This document shows, in pieces, positions 42,029 through 51,973 of a DNA stretch of 64,000 nt. Under the pieces are notes generated by a model. That model was not told the origin of the DNA. It saw only the letters and a program-made list of their open reading frames with translations, and did not search any database. The stretch lies in contig JAJPGV010000034.1 of assembly GCA_021325635.1 (NCBI GenBank), positions 363,199 to 427,198 of the forward strand. Direction: 5' to 3'. Source of the stretch: Chloroflexota bacterium (GTDB taxonomy: Bacteria > Chloroflexota > JAJPGV01). Position 1 is the first letter of the stretch. Each line of letters opens with the position of its first letter. Position numbers and translations under genes: made by a program.

Positions 42029-43189
42029 ATGTTTGATCGGGTGCCAACTCGCAACGGCTATCCAACCTTTTCGCAAGCGGAAATCGACCGCCGCCACTCA
42101 GCTCTGCGCAAGGCGATCGAGCGCGACGGCCTGCACTGCGCCGTCCTGTACGGCAGCGGCCGTCCCAACTCCGACGTCAACTACCTCACCAACTGGCCGG
42201 GCGGGCGGGAGGCCTACGTCGTCATTCCTCTCGACGGCGAGCCCGGTGTGCTGGCCCAGCTGTACAACCACGTGCCTATGGCCCAGCGGCTGTCGCTGAT
42301 CCCGGATACGCGCTGGGCAGGACCAGATTCGGTCGCGGCCCTGGCCGGCTGGCTGCGCGAGCGCAAGCTCGATCGCGGCGCTATCGGGCTCATCGGGGGG
42401 CTGCCCTTCTCCCAATACGAGCGGCTGAAGACGCTGCTGCCCGAAGCGCGTCTGTCCGACTTCAGCCGTCGCTTCAGGGAGCTGCGCGTCGTCTATTCCG
42501 AAGAAGAGCTGGGCTTCTTCCGGGTAGCCGCCGAGCTGACCGATCGTTCCATTGAACGCATGGCCAAGGAGCTCCGTCCGGGCCTGCACGAATGGGAGCT
42601 GGCGCGCATCGTGGAAACGCCGTACCTCGAGGCGGGTGGCTACGCCGGGATTCACTTCATGGCCTCGACCCCCATGGCCAACCCGAGCATCTTCGTCCCC
42701 CACCAATACCAGTCGAACCGGGTTCTCGAAAAGGGCGACGCGATCATCTCCGAGATCAGCGGCGCCTTCTGGTGCTACTCGGGTCAGATCCACCGCACCT
42801 TCTTCCTCGGGCAGCCGACGCCGGAATGGGTCCACCTGCATCAGGCCGCATCGGACACCTTCGACGCTATTGAAAACGTCCTCAAGGACGGCGCCACCGT
42901 GGAGCAGGTGCTGGACGCGGCGGAGATCATCGACCAACGCGGCTACCACATCTACGACGACCTGCTGCATGGTGCCAACCAGTACCCGCCCATCCTGCAA
43001 ACGAGATCGACCGATCGTGGCTATCCTCGCGAGTTCACTTTCCGCGAGAACATGGTCGTTACCATTCAGCCTCAACCCGCCTCGGCCGACCACCGCATGG
43101 GCCTGCAGTTCGGGGAGACGGTGCGCATCACCCGTAACGGCGTAGAACGGCTGCATCATTACCCGCGAGAGATGGTCGTCGTCGATTGA
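42029..43189 (+). CDS. M24 (pita-bread) family protein, Xaa-Pro peptidase-like, metal ligands lost
   Basis: 386 residues. N-terminal creatinase-like domain (HCAVLYGSGRPNSDVNYLTNWPGGREAYVVIPLDGEP) and C-terminal pita-bread domain (FRVAAELTDRSIERMAKELRPGLHEWELARIVE). At the five metal-ligand positions of M24 aminopeptidases I read Glu (SEISGAFW), Gln (SGQIHRTF), His (DDLLHGAN), Gln (VVTIQPQP) and Glu (FGETVRIT), so the usual D-D-H-E-E set is broken. A creatinase-like, metal-independent hydrolase is more likely than a dipeptidase. ATG at 42029. Confidence 0.8.
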   Translation: MFDRVPTRNGYPTFSQAEIDRRHSALRKAIERDGLHCAVLYGSGRPNSDVNYLTNWPGGREAYVVIPLDGEPGVLAQLYNHVPMAQRLSLIPDTRWAGPDSVAALAGWLRERKLDRGAIGLIGGLPFSQYERLKTLLPEARLSDFSRRFRELRVVYSEEELGFFRVAAELTDRSIERMAKELRPGLHEWELARIVETPYLEAGGYAGIHFMASTPMANPSIFVPHQYQSNRVLEKGDAIISEISGAFWCYSGQIHRTFFLGQPTPEWVHLHQAASDTFDAIENVLKDGATVEQVLDAAEIIDQRGYHIYDDLLHGANQYPPILQTRSTDRGYPREFTFRENMVVTIQPQPASADHRMGLQFGETVRITRNGVERLHHYPREMVVVD

Positions 43190-43211
43190 TCCCAGGGAAT
43201 CGGAGGAAGCC

Positions 43212-44336
43212 TTGAAGCGCTACGTGCGGCCCTACGCCGAGGCCAAAGAGGAGCTGCTGCGGCGGGCGGCAGAGCGGCGCAACCCGTTCGACAACACCGT
43301 TCCCGAGGAAGCTGCCGCCATCCTCAACAGGCTCGCCACGCTGGAGCACGAAGCCTGGGCCGCGGCGTTCAGCGCACCGGCGCCGGCCTACGAGGAGGAG
43401 GCTCGGCGGGCTGAAGCAGCCGGCGACGCAGCCAAGGCGCGCGCCAACTACCTCCTGGCTTATGGCTACTATCGGGTAGCTCGCTATCCATGCATGAGCT
43501 CGACCGGGAAGCAGGCTGCCTACCGCAAGTCGCAGGACGTGTATTTGAAGGCCGGGCGCTGGATGGATCCGCCAATCGACCGCGTGGAGATGCCCTTCAA
43601 CGGTCGCGCCGGCGAGGGCAACCTGTCGGTTGGTCTCCTGCGAGTACCTGCCGCTTCGGCCCCACGCCCCCTGTTGATTGCCTGGGGCGGCATTGACTCC
43701 TTCAAGGAAGAGCGGCGTACCGAGCCCTTCCTGTCGCGGGGCATCGCCAGCCTGAGCATCGATATGCCGGGCGTGGCCGATGCTCCCCTAGCCGGGTCTG
43801 AAGACGCCGAGCGGCTGTGGGACGCCGTGCTCGACTGGGTGCAGACCGAGCCACGGCTCGATCCTCGCCGCGTGGCGGTCTGGGGTGGGAGCACCGGCGG
43901 CTATTGGGCGGCGAAAATCGCCCACACTCATCGCTCTCGGCTGGCGGCCGTCATCGAGCAGGGCGGCCCTATCCATCATGCCTTCCAGCCGGAGTGGATC
44001 GAGCAATCGCAGCACGGCGAATATCCGTTCGAGCTCGGTGAAACCTTGGCCTGCGCCTTCGGCCACTCGACATTCGATGAGTGGGTGAGCTACGCGCCCA
44101 GGCTGTCGCTGCTCGACCAGGGCGTGCTGGATCAACCCTGCGCACCGATGCTGTGCATCAACGGCGTCCATGACTCGGTCTTCCCCGTCGCCGACCAGCA
44201 CCTGCTGCTCGAGCACGGCAGTCCCAAGACGATGCGGCTCTACCCAAGCGGCCACATGGGCCACACTTCCGAAACGATGCCGCACATGGTGACCTGGCTG
44301 TGCGAGACCTTGGGCGTGGACGGCGACGCGCGATGA
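43212..44336 (+). CDS. Alpha/beta hydrolase (FrsA/DUF1100-like)
   Basis: 374 residues from TTG at 43212, chosen for GGAGG just upstream and 22 bp after the M24 stop. The N-terminal half is a helical cap (residues 1-130); the hydrolase core has the nucleophile elbow VAVWGGSTGGYWAAKIA, an acid candidate in INGVHDSVFP and the catalytic His in YPSGHMGH. Likely an esterase, C-C hydrolase or amidase on a small carboxylate; the substrate is not evident. Possibly co-transcribed with the M24 protein. Confidence 0.82.
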   Translation: MKRYVRPYAEAKEELLRRAAERRNPFDNTVPEEAAAILNRLATLEHEAWAAAFSAPAPAYEEEARRAEAAGDAAKARANYLLAYGYYRVARYPCMSSTGKQAAYRKSQDVYLKAGRWMDPPIDRVEMPFNGRAGEGNLSVGLLRVPAASAPRPLLIAWGGIDSFKEERRTEPFLSRGIASLSIDMPGVADAPLAGSEDAERLWDAVLDWVQTEPRLDPRRVAVWGGSTGGYWAAKIAHTHRSRLAAVIEQGGPIHHAFQPEWIEQSQHGEYPFELGETLACAFGHSTFDEWVSYAPRLSLLDQGVLDQPCAPMLCINGVHDSVFPVADQHLLLEHGSPKTMRLYPSGHMGHTSETMPHMVTWLCETLGVDGDAR

Positions 44337-44409
44337 CTTCACGCTGCACAGCAGAGCGCCCCGAGCGCAGGCTCCTGCCTGGTCTTCCACCCTTTCTCCA
44401 CGATCCGTC

Positions 44410-45441
44410 ATGAAGGCCGTCGTCCAGCGCGACTTCGGCGGGCCGGAGGTTCTGCGGCTGGAGGACGTGCCTGCCCCGCGGCCTGCCGCCGGCGAGGTCC
44501 TGATTCGCGTCGGCGCCGTCACGATCAATCGCACGCTGGATCTGGCCGTTCGCCGAGGCGACTACCACATCAAACCGGATCTGCCGCACGTGCTGGGTAC
44601 CGATCCCTCCGGGACGGTGGAACGGGTCGGACCAGGGGCCGACACATATTGGACCGGCCAGCGCGTGGCGGTCGCCGGCCAGATCCGCTGCGGCGTGTGC
44701 CCTCCCTGCCTCGCAGGCAACGACAGCGCCTGCGAATCCACCAAGCACCTGGGCGTCAACCGCTGGGGAGGCTATGCCGAGCTCCTTACCGTCCCGGTCA
44801 AGAACCTTGTGCCGCTTCCACCCAACCTCTCCTTTGCGGAGGCCAGCGTCATCGTTCGCCACTTTCCGACGGCCTTCCAGCTGCTCGGCCGGGCACAGCT
44901 CAAGGCCGAAGAATGGGTGCTGGTGATGGGCGCAGCCGGCGCGCTTGGCAGCTGTCTGGTGCAGGCGGCCAAGATGCAAGGGGCGCACGTGATCGCCGGC
45001 GCTGGCAGCGACGAGCGCGTCGACAGCTGCCTGAAGCACGGGGCGGACTTCGGTGTGAATTACCGGCGGCAGGACCTGGCCGCCGAGGTGATGCGGCTAA
45101 CCGGCGGCCACGGCGCGGACGTGGTGTTCGAGAACATCGCCGACCCCACGCTGTGGCCGGGCGCCTTCAACAGCCTGGCGTACCTTGGCCGCCTGGTCAC
45201 TGCCGGCGCCCATGGCGGTGGGACGGTCCCCCTGGACGTCACCCGTCTGTACCTGCGCCGGCTGCAGATCATCGGCAGCGCCGGCAGCCGGCGGGCTGAC
45301 GTCGAGCGCACGTTGGAAGCGGTGGCCGCCGGCCGCATCCACGCGGTGATCGGCCGGATTATGCCGCTGGCCGAAGCCGCCGAAGCCCACTGCTTAGTGG
45401 AAACCAATGCCGTCATTGGCAAAGTGGTGCTCACGCCGTGA
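44410..45441 (+). CDS. Medium-chain dehydrogenase/reductase, quinone oxidoreductase-like
   Basis: 343 residues. GroES-like N-terminal domain, structural-zinc-type cysteines CGVCPPCLAGNDSACE near residue 97, but no catalytic-zinc Cys or GHE motif (the segment reads VTINRTLD...LPHVLGTDPSGTVERVG), so it is more like a zinc-free NADPH:quinone/enoyl reductase. NAD(P)-binding VMGAAGALGSCLVQAAKMQGAHVIAGAGSDER. Reduces an unknown enone or aldehyde. ATG at 44410. The 150 bp that follow hold no feature I can identify. Confidence 0.85.
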   Translation: MKAVVQRDFGGPEVLRLEDVPAPRPAAGEVLIRVGAVTINRTLDLAVRRGDYHIKPDLPHVLGTDPSGTVERVGPGADTYWTGQRVAVAGQIRCGVCPPCLAGNDSACESTKHLGVNRWGGYAELLTVPVKNLVPLPPNLSFAEASVIVRHFPTAFQLLGRAQLKAEEWVLVMGAAGALGSCLVQAAKMQGAHVIAGAGSDERVDSCLKHGADFGVNYRRQDLAAEVMRLTGGHGADVVFENIADPTLWPGAFNSLAYLGRLVTAGAHGGGTVPLDVTRLYLRRLQIIGSAGSRRADVERTLEAVAAGRIHAVIGRIMPLAEAAEAHCLVETNAVIGKVVLTP

Positions 45442-45591
45442 AGATTATCGGAGCTGCTGGTGAGAAAGCTGCTGAGCTCCCACGTCGCTGACATCAAAGC
45501 CCGCAGCGACCAGGCGTCCGGAGCCTCCTGACAGCGCTGCCTGGCGATGAGGCACCCCCGCTGCCGCGAGGCCACATGCGGCTCGTGACGG

Positions 45592-47070
45592 TCAGAAGCG
45601 CAGCCAGTTTTCGTGCTGCGTGAGGTGCTGCTCTAACGCCTCCCGATGGGAAATGAGATTGACAGCCGGCTCACTGGGTGCCGTAACCAAGGCCCAAGCA
45701 GCGAGATCTTCAAGCGGATGCTGCAGCGCGCGCAGCCGCTCACTCAAAGGCGGGTGCGTGTCCGTTGGATGCGGTGGCTCCTGCCCGTCCAGGTTTTCCA
45801 GGATCTCGGGGCGCGTCGCTGTCAGGACGACACTTTCGAACATCCTCGAAGCATTGCTTCCTGGTGGCGGCTCGTGCGTCTGCCGCAAGGAGCCGGCGAC
45901 CCTCTTCCACAACCGAGAGTACGCGTGGAATTTCATCAGCACGCTGCCAACATGCCGGCCGCCGATCATCTGACTTGCCACTCTGTCCGCAGCGAGCTCC
46001 CGTCGGCGGCCGACGCGCGACTCGGCTAGCGCAAACGAGTCGAGAAACGTCTGGATGATCAGTCTCGCCGGAAACAGAACGATCTCGGACGCGATGCTGT
46101 CGCTCTCCGCTCCCAGCGTTCGGAGAGCGAAACCGGCGCGAGCATAGACGGGATAGAACAAACCGCTGAACCGCGTATCCAGTCCCTTGTAGTGCGCGAG
46201 CTCATGGCATAGGACAGCCTCGAACTCCGGCATCGTAAGGATGCGGCACAGCGGCAGGGACACATACATCGTGCGTCCCCTCAGCATCCCGGAGTAGCAA
46301 TACACGTGGGCTTCCGTGACGTAGAAGTTCGGCTCGAGCCCGCCCACGATGTGGTCCGGCGGCTTCGCACCCATTCTCGCGGCTAGGTTCCGGACGAAGC
46401 CCCATAGCTCCGGCTCCTCGGCAGGTGGCAGGACAAGAGCGGACTCGACGCAGGCGCCGTGGCCCAGAAACGATAAGCAGGCGCGAATCAGTGCGATGAT
46501 GCCGACCAGACCAGCACCGCCAATAGCGAGCAGCAGGAACGGCAGGATGTAGCCAGTGGCCTGGCTGAACACCAGCTGCAGAGCCGCGAGCAGGAGCAGG
46601 ACATTGCTCGCTACGAGCACGATGACGCCGGCCATCGTGAGATACAGGCCCGGCACGAAGAGTATGAGGAGAAGGATCCTGCCAACCCGAGCCACGAGGC
46701 CGGCAATCAGCATGTAACCGATCAGGCCCACGGTGATGGCAACAGAAACGATCGCCAGCGGCTTTCCGATGCTGGTGATCTGGTAGTTAGCGCACAGCGT
46801 TCCGAGACCAGTCGCGACGGTCACGTTGGACGCGGCGCAGGCCGCCTGCAGCGACGTGTGAGCCTGGCCCTGCGCCAACGGAACGGGCGCTCCACCCACC
46901 AGCGCAGACGCTCGTCCACCGTTCGCCCACTGCTCTTCCAGGGCGCCTCGAATCCCGTCGATAGCGAACCAACTGACGAGTGGCACGATCATCAACGGCA
47001 GCAGTGCGAAGACGCGAATGTCCGCCAGCAAGCCGCTGCGTGTACCCGACGCCACGCTGTCAGCGCCCAA
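45592..47070 (-). CDS. M48 family metalloprotease, membrane-bound
   Basis: 492 residues. About five or six hydrophobic segments in the first 230 residues (LLPLMIVPLVSWFAI, LAIVSVAITVGLIGYMLIAG, LLLILFVPGLYLTMAGVIVLVASNVLLLLAALQL), then the zinc motif HELAHYKGLD and the third ligand in ELAADRVAS. HtpX/Ste24-like but with a long non-standard N-terminus. It probably takes part in membrane protein quality control. TTG at 47070 lacks a clear ribosome-binding site, so the start is uncertain. Confidence 0.85.
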   Translation of the reverse strand: MGADSVASGTRSGLLADIRVFALLPLMIVPLVSWFAIDGIRGALEEQWANGGRASALVGGAPVPLAQGQAHTSLQAACAASNVTVATGLGTLCANYQITSIGKPLAIVSVAITVGLIGYMLIAGLVARVGRILLLILFVPGLYLTMAGVIVLVASNVLLLLAALQLVFSQATGYILPFLLLAIGGAGLVGIIALIRACLSFLGHGACVESALVLPPAEEPELWGFVRNLAARMGAKPPDHIVGGLEPNFYVTEAHVYCYSGMLRGRTMYVSLPLCRILTMPEFEAVLCHELAHYKGLDTRFSGLFYPVYARAGFALRTLGAESDSIASEIVLFPARLIIQTFLDSFALAESRVGRRRELAADRVASQMIGGRHVGSVLMKFHAYSRLWKRVAGSLRQTHEPPPGSNASRMFESVVLTATRPEILENLDGQEPPHPTDTHPPLSERLRALQHPLEDLAAWALVTAPSEPAVNLISHREALEQHLTQHENWLRF

Positions 47071-47157
47071 TGAAGTCGCAAGTTTCCATGGTCACCCCGG
47101 CCCGCCGAAGACTGGTCGCTCGCCCCCTATAGCTGACCTATGTATAGCAGGCAGCAG

Positions 47158-47922
47158 TCACTCGGCGAAGGTCACCAGGTCGCGGCGGGCGTAGTCGGTC
47201 TCGTGCTTCGGCATGAGGGTGGCGTGCCGCATCTGAAAAGCGATCACCTGGGCAAAGGGAACGTTACGCCTTTCCAAGTCACGCAGCGCGGCCTGCACGT
47301 CGTAGCGCACCCGGCGCAGCTCGGCTTTCAGGCTGCCACCCGCGTCGTCGAGCAGCAGATAGCTGGGGCGGGGATCACGGTCGAAGGGGAAGCCGGCGCT
47401 GCCGTCGCTGATCACCCGATGAACCCGCAGGCGGCGATCCATGAACAGGTGCGTGTGGCCGCAGACCACGACCTCCTCCTGCACCTCGGAAACGAGCTGG
47501 CCGAGGTGGCTGTCCGGCGTCCAGGGGAACATGCCCACGTTGTCGGCGACCGGTGAGGCGTGCACCACGCGCAGCGGCGAGGCCATGTCCACGCGCACGT
47601 CAAAGGGCCACTGGCCGATGAAGTCGCAGCCGTCCGCCCCGATAGCCGCAGCCGTCCAACCCAGGTTGGCGAATGCCTCTGCCTCCCAACCATCGACCGG
47701 CCGGCCCTCCCAGCGCCGCTCGATCAGATAGCGATCGTTGTTGCCGCTGACGAAACGCACGTTGGGCAGCTCCCGCAGCAGCCGCAGCGTCTCGGCCGGG
47801 CTCGGCCCAAACGACAGCAGATCACCATTGGCCACCACGAGGTCCGGAGAGCCGGCGTCGGCCAGCACTGCCTCGAGCGCCCGCACGTTACCGTGCACGT
47901 CGGACAGCACCGCGACCCGCAT
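47158..47922 (-). CDS. Metallophosphoesterase (YfcE/MJ0936-like phosphodiesterase)
   Basis: 254 residues from ATG at 47922 (MRVAVLSDVHGN), preferred over the ATG ten codons upstream because the family begins at this strand. The di-metal motifs are complete: DVHGN, NGDLLSFGP, GNND, and GHTHLF. Acts on a phosphodiester of unknown identity in the cytoplasm. Divergent from the MMPL gene with 54 bp between starts. Confidence 0.88.
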   Translation of the reverse strand: MRVAVLSDVHGNVRALEAVLADAGSPDLVVANGDLLSFGPSPAETLRLLRELPNVRFVSGNNDRYLIERRWEGRPVDGWEAEAFANLGWTAAAIGADGCDFIGQWPFDVRVDMASPLRVVHASPVADNVGMFPWTPDSHLGQLVSEVQEEVVVCGHTHLFMDRRLRVHRVISDGSAGFPFDRDPRPSYLLLDDAGGSLKAELRRVRYDVQAALRDLERRNVPFAQVIAFQMRHATLMPKHETDYARRDLVTFAE

Positions 47923-47976
47923 AGCCCCTAGGGTAGCGCTGTCTGGCGCCACGACGCCCCGCTACGCTTCTAACGC

Positions 47977-50226
47977 ATGTTCGAGCGGTTGGGGCGGACG
48001 ATGTATCGCCGGCGATGGGCGGTCGTTGCGCTGTGGCTGGTGGCAGCGGCGGTTGCGGCGCCATGGTTCCCGCGGGCCGCCGGGTTCTTGCGAGTAGGCG
48101 GCTTCTCCAGCCCCAACATCGAATCGGCCCAAGCACGCGAAACGCTGACCACGGACCTTGGCCAGAACCTCTCAGCCATCCAGGTAGTCTATTCCAGCCC
48201 CACGCTCGTGGCCAGCGATCGCCGTTTCATCGACCAGGTCCAAGCCTCGCTGGCCGGGCTGCAGGGCTCCCCGGCGGTCGACTCTATCGTGCTGCACACG
48301 TACAACGCACGCCAGGTCTCGCCCGACGGCCACACCGCCTACGAGAACGTGATCCTTAAGGCGGCCCCCGAACAGTCGCCCAACCTGCTGCCTGACCTAG
48401 AACAGCACCTCGTCCAACCGCCGGATCTGAAGATGATCGTGGCCGGGCCGCCGATCTTCTACGCCGACATCGTGAAGCTCAGCGCCAGCGATTTGCGGCG
48501 CGCCGAAACCGTGGCCTTCCCCATCGCCGCGGCCGTCCTCGTCCTGGTGTTCGGCTCAGTGGTCGCGGCCGGCGTGCCGCTGGTGATTGGCGGCGCCAGC
48601 GTGCTCATCACCATCGCGCTGATTGCGCTCATCGCCCAATTTCGTGAAATGTCGATCTTCGTGCTCAACGTCACCACCATGCTCGGGCTTGGCCTGGGCG
48701 TGGACTATGCCCTGTTCATGACCAATCGCTTTCGTGAGGAGATCGGACGCCATTCTGTTGAGGAAGCCGTGGCCGTCACCATTGCCACGTCCGGCCGAGC
48801 GGTGTTCTTCTCCGGTATGACCGTGTGCGTCGGACTGCTGGCGCTGGTTGGCTTCGACTTCATGATTCTGCGCACCGTGGGCATCGCCGGGTCGCTGGTC
48901 GTGCTGCTGACGCTGATCGCCGCCATGAGCCTGCTGCCGGCCCTGCTCGGCATTCTGGGCCCGCGCGTCAACGCGCTTGCCATCAGCCTGCCGGCAATCA
49001 ACGTGAGCGGCTTCTGGCACCGCCTGGCGCACAAGGTCATGCGGCGGCCGGTGGCGGTGGCGCTGCCGGTGCTGGCCATCCTGCTGCTCTTCGGCTACCC
49101 GCTGCGGAATATCGACCTCAGCTCGCCGGATGCCTCGATCCTTCCTAAGAGCGTCCCCTCGCGGCAAGGCTTCGACCAGCTCCAGAGCAGCTTCGGTCCC
49201 GGCGCTCTGGATCCCGTCGTGGTCGTGGTCAAAGCCAACGACGCCATCCTCAGCCGCGCCAACGTGGACCGGCTGTACGACTTCACGCACCAGCTCCTGC
49301 GGGACCAGCGCATCGCCCGCATCGACAGCGTCGTAACGATCGACCCACGCATGACCAAAGCCCAGTACGAGCTCCTCTACAGCGACCCCTCGCGCATCCC
49401 GGACCTGTACGCCAAGGCTGTTGCCGAGGCGACGGCGCGCGACCGTACGGCCGTCGTCAACGTTATTGGCCGATATCCGCCGCTGTCCGATGAATCTCGC
49501 GGCATCGTCGCCGAGACGCGCGAGCTGGCGAGGCAGTATCCCGGCTGGCAGGTGCAGGTGGACGGCGGGGCGGCAGAGGTCAGCGACGTGGTCAGCAGGC
49601 TGTACTCCGAATTCCCGGCGGCCATCCTGTTCATCGCCATCTCCACCTACGTCCTGCTGCTGATCCTGTTCCGCTCCATCGTGCTGCCGCTGAAAGCGCT
49701 GATCATGAATGCGCTGAGCCTGGCGGCGTCGTACGGCGCGCTGGTGTGGGTCTTCCAGGAGGGCCACCTGGCCGGGCTCCTGCGGTTCACCCCGCTCGGC
49801 TTCGTCGAAGCCTCGCTGCCAATCATCATGTTCTGCACCCTGTTCGGATTGAGCATGGACTACGAGGTCTTCCTGCTGAGCCGCATCCAGGAGTCCTACG
49901 ATGCCAGCGGGAACAACACCGCCGCCGTTGCCGAGGGTCTCCAGAGCAGCGGCAAGATCATCACCAGCGCGGCGCTGATCGTGGTCTGCGTGAGCCTGTC
50001 TTTCGTATCAGCCGACATCGTGCTCATCAAGGCCCTGGGGCTCGGCGTGGCCGTTGCCGTGGCGGTCGACGCCACCATCGTTCGCGCGCTGCTGGTGCCG
50101 GCCACGATGCGCCTGCTGGGTAAGTGGAACTGGTTCGCGCCGGAGTTCGTTCGCAAGCTGCTGCCAGAGGTGAGGGTCGAAGCGCCGGCTTCGCTGCCGC
50201 GCGGGCTGGCGGGAGAAGCTCCATGA
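47977..50226 (+). CDS. MMPL/RND family exporter
   Basis: 749 residues with the twelve-helix MmpL plan: one N-terminal helix, a periplasmic domain (about 40-170), five or six helices including GLGLGVDYALFMTNRFREE, a second periplasmic domain after NIDLSSPDASILPKSVPSRQGF, and five more helices including CTLFGLSMDYEVFLLSRIQESY. The Asp-Tyr pairs in the transmembrane core are the proton relay of this family. It exports lipids or other hydrophobic compounds. Its stop overlaps the start of the lipocalin-like gene (ATGA), so that lipoprotein probably handles the same ligand. Confidence 0.92.
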   Translation: MFERLGRTMYRRRWAVVALWLVAAAVAAPWFPRAAGFLRVGGFSSPNIESAQARETLTTDLGQNLSAIQVVYSSPTLVASDRRFIDQVQASLAGLQGSPAVDSIVLHTYNARQVSPDGHTAYENVILKAAPEQSPNLLPDLEQHLVQPPDLKMIVAGPPIFYADIVKLSASDLRRAETVAFPIAAAVLVLVFGSVVAAGVPLVIGGASVLITIALIALIAQFREMSIFVLNVTTMLGLGLGVDYALFMTNRFREEIGRHSVEEAVAVTIATSGRAVFFSGMTVCVGLLALVGFDFMILRTVGIAGSLVVLLTLIAAMSLLPALLGILGPRVNALAISLPAINVSGFWHRLAHKVMRRPVAVALPVLAILLLFGYPLRNIDLSSPDASILPKSVPSRQGFDQLQSSFGPGALDPVVVVVKANDAILSRANVDRLYDFTHQLLRDQRIARIDSVVTIDPRMTKAQYELLYSDPSRIPDLYAKAVAEATARDRTAVVNVIGRYPPLSDESRGIVAETRELARQYPGWQVQVDGGAAEVSDVVSRLYSEFPAAILFIAISTYVLLLILFRSIVLPLKALIMNALSLAASYGALVWVFQEGHLAGLLRFTPLGFVEASLPIIMFCTLFGLSMDYEVFLLSRIQESYDASGNNTAAVAEGLQSSGKIITSAALIVVCVSLSFVSADIVLIKALGLGVAVAVAVDATIVRALLVPATMRLLGKWNWFAPEFVRKLLPEVRVEAPASLPRGLAGEAP

Positions 50227-51290
50227 AGCGCCTCCGCACACTGCTCGCTCTGCTGGCGCTGAGTGTGACCCTGGCGGCCTGCGCGCACGGCGGGGCGATC
50301 GACCCGGCCGTCCTCTCGCCGCCAGCTGCCAGCGCCGCCACGGCGCCAACCGAGCCCGCACCGGTCGTGCTGCCGCGGGACGATGAGCCGCACGCCGATC
50401 TGACCGAATGGTGGTACTACACCGGCCACCTGCAGGGGCCCGCGGGCCAGACGTACGGCTTCGAATTCGTGATCTTCCAAGCCGTCCGATCCGACGATCC
50501 GCCCGCCTACGCCGCGCACTTCGCCGTTACCGACGTCGGCCGCGACGGCTTCCGCTTCAGCGAGCGCGGCGAGACCGGCGCGCAAGTCAAGGCTGGGCCC
50601 GGCCTGGACCTCGCCCTATCGGGCTGGACGCTGCAGGGCGCCGACGGTCGCTTCCATGTGCGGGCCGACATGGACAGCTACGCCGTCGACCTGACCCTCG
50701 ACAGCCTGAAACCGGCCGTGTTGCACGACGGCAAGGGACTGATCAGCTTCGGCCCGGCCGGCAATTCGTACTACTACTCACGAACACGCCTCGGCGTGAC
50801 TGGCACGTTCGTCGACCACGCCGAGAGCCTGCCTGTCACGGGCCAGGCGTGGATGGACCATCAGTGGGGCAACTTTGTCTCCGGCGGAGGCGGCTGGGAC
50901 TGGTTCTCGATTCAGCTCGACGACAAGTCCGAGGTCATGCTGTTCTTCCTGCGCGACGACACCGGCAAGCTGACCTACCCGTATGGCACCTACGTGGACC
51001 CCAACGGCAGCGCCATGACGCTCGCGCCATCGGCCTTTGACGAGCGACCAACCGGCTCCTGGATCAGCCCCACCACGGGCACGACCTACCCGTCCGGCTG
51101 GCAGGTCAGCGCCGGCGATCTCCGGCTATCCCTCACTCCGACGGTCAAGGACCAGGAGCTGGCCACAACCAAGACCACGGGTGTCACGTACTGGGAGGGA
51201 GACGTGACAATCGCGGGGACCCACGCCGGCCGGCCGGTGCACGGACAGGGCTATGTTGAGCTGGTCGGTTATCCCTTCCGGTCGCGGTAG
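50223..51290 (+). CDS. Lipocalin-like lipoprotein (CrtC/AttH-type fold)
   Basis: 355 residues. Lipoprotein signal LLALLALSVTLAACAHGG, linker, then a tandem lipocalin-like domain: DEPHADLTEWWYYTGHLQGPAGQTYGFEFVIFQ and VTGQAWMDHQWGNFVSGGGGWDWFSIQLDD are the signatures shared with carotenoid 1,2-hydratase CrtC and AttH. No carotenoid genes are adjacent, so a lipid-binding or lipid-modifying role outside the membrane is more likely than hydratase. ATG at 50223 overlaps the exporter stop, indicating a joint function in lipid traffic. Confidence 0.85.
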   Translation: MKRLRTLLALLALSVTLAACAHGGAIDPAVLSPPAASAATAPTEPAPVVLPRDDEPHADLTEWWYYTGHLQGPAGQTYGFEFVIFQAVRSDDPPAYAAHFAVTDVGRDGFRFSERGETGAQVKAGPGLDLALSGWTLQGADGRFHVRADMDSYAVDLTLDSLKPAVLHDGKGLISFGPAGNSYYYSRTRLGVTGTFVDHAESLPVTGQAWMDHQWGNFVSGGGGWDWFSIQLDDKSEVMLFFLRDDTGKLTYPYGTYVDPNGSAMTLAPSAFDERPTGSWISPTTGTTYPSGWQVSAGDLRLSLTPTVKDQELATTKTTGVTYWEGDVTIAGTHAGRPVHGQGYVELVGYPFRSR

Positions 51291-51301
51291 AACGGACCGG
51301 C

Positions 51302-51961
51302 CTACTCCTTCAGGAGCTTGCGCAGGTCGGAAGCCAGGTCGCTGGCCTTGAAGGGCAGCGTCAGCAGCGCTCGCTCGTTGCCCGACTTATCGATGACGTA
51401 GATCGGATCGCTGTGAATGAGGTCCGTTACCGGGATCGACGAATCGGGATGCTGGTCCTGGACGGCGACGTAATAGGCCTTCCAGACCGGGGTCAGCTCA
51501 TCCGGGCTGCCCATCAGGAAGCTCATACGGCCATCGACCTGGTGATCCTGCAGGAAGCCCATCACCGAGGTGCGATCGTCGTGACGCGGATCGGTGCTCA
51601 CCGCCAGCACGGCGACCTTGCCAGCGTCGGGACCGAGCTGCAGCAGCGTCTGGCGCAGCTGGTCGGCGATGAGGGGACATTCGTCGGGACAGTGCGTGTA
51701 CAGGAAGGTCAGCACAACAGGCTGCCCACGAAACTGTTCCAGAGCGACCGGCTGGCCATGCTGGTCGGTGAGCTTAAAAGTCGGGGCCGGCGTCCTACCC
51801 AGATCGAGCCCGACCATCTTGCCGGACTGGTCCAGAAAGAGGATCGCCGCCGAGGCCAGCATCAGCACCAGGGCAGCCCCTATCACGCCCGTCAGCGCCA
51901 GCACGAAACGGCGAGAAGGGCGGGCGGCCGTCCGAGTGAGCTCTCCCTCGGCGCTTGCCAC
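51302..51961 (-). CDS. Sco1/SenC-family copper chaperone/thioredoxin-like protein
   Basis: 219 residues, one N-terminal membrane anchor (LALTGVIGAALVLMLASAAILFL), then a thioredoxin fold with the copper site CPDEC near residue 88 and the third ligand His in DLIHSDPIYVID. It inserts copper into the CuA site of cytochrome c oxidase. It lies 12 bp after the fused heme A synthase gene on the same strand, an oxidase-assembly pair without the oxidase subunits nearby. Confidence 0.92.
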   Translation of the reverse strand: MASAEGELTRTAARPSRRFVLALTGVIGAALVLMLASAAILFLDQSGKMVGLDLGRTPAPTFKLTDQHGQPVALEQFRGQPVVLTFLYTHCPDECPLIADQLRQTLLQLGPDAGKVAVLAVSTDPRHDDRTSVMGFLQDHQVDGRMSFLMGSPDELTPVWKAYYVAVQDQHPDSSIPVTDLIHSDPIYVIDKSGNERALLTLPFKASDLASDLRKLLKE

Positions 51962-51973
51962 TGGGTAGCGTTC

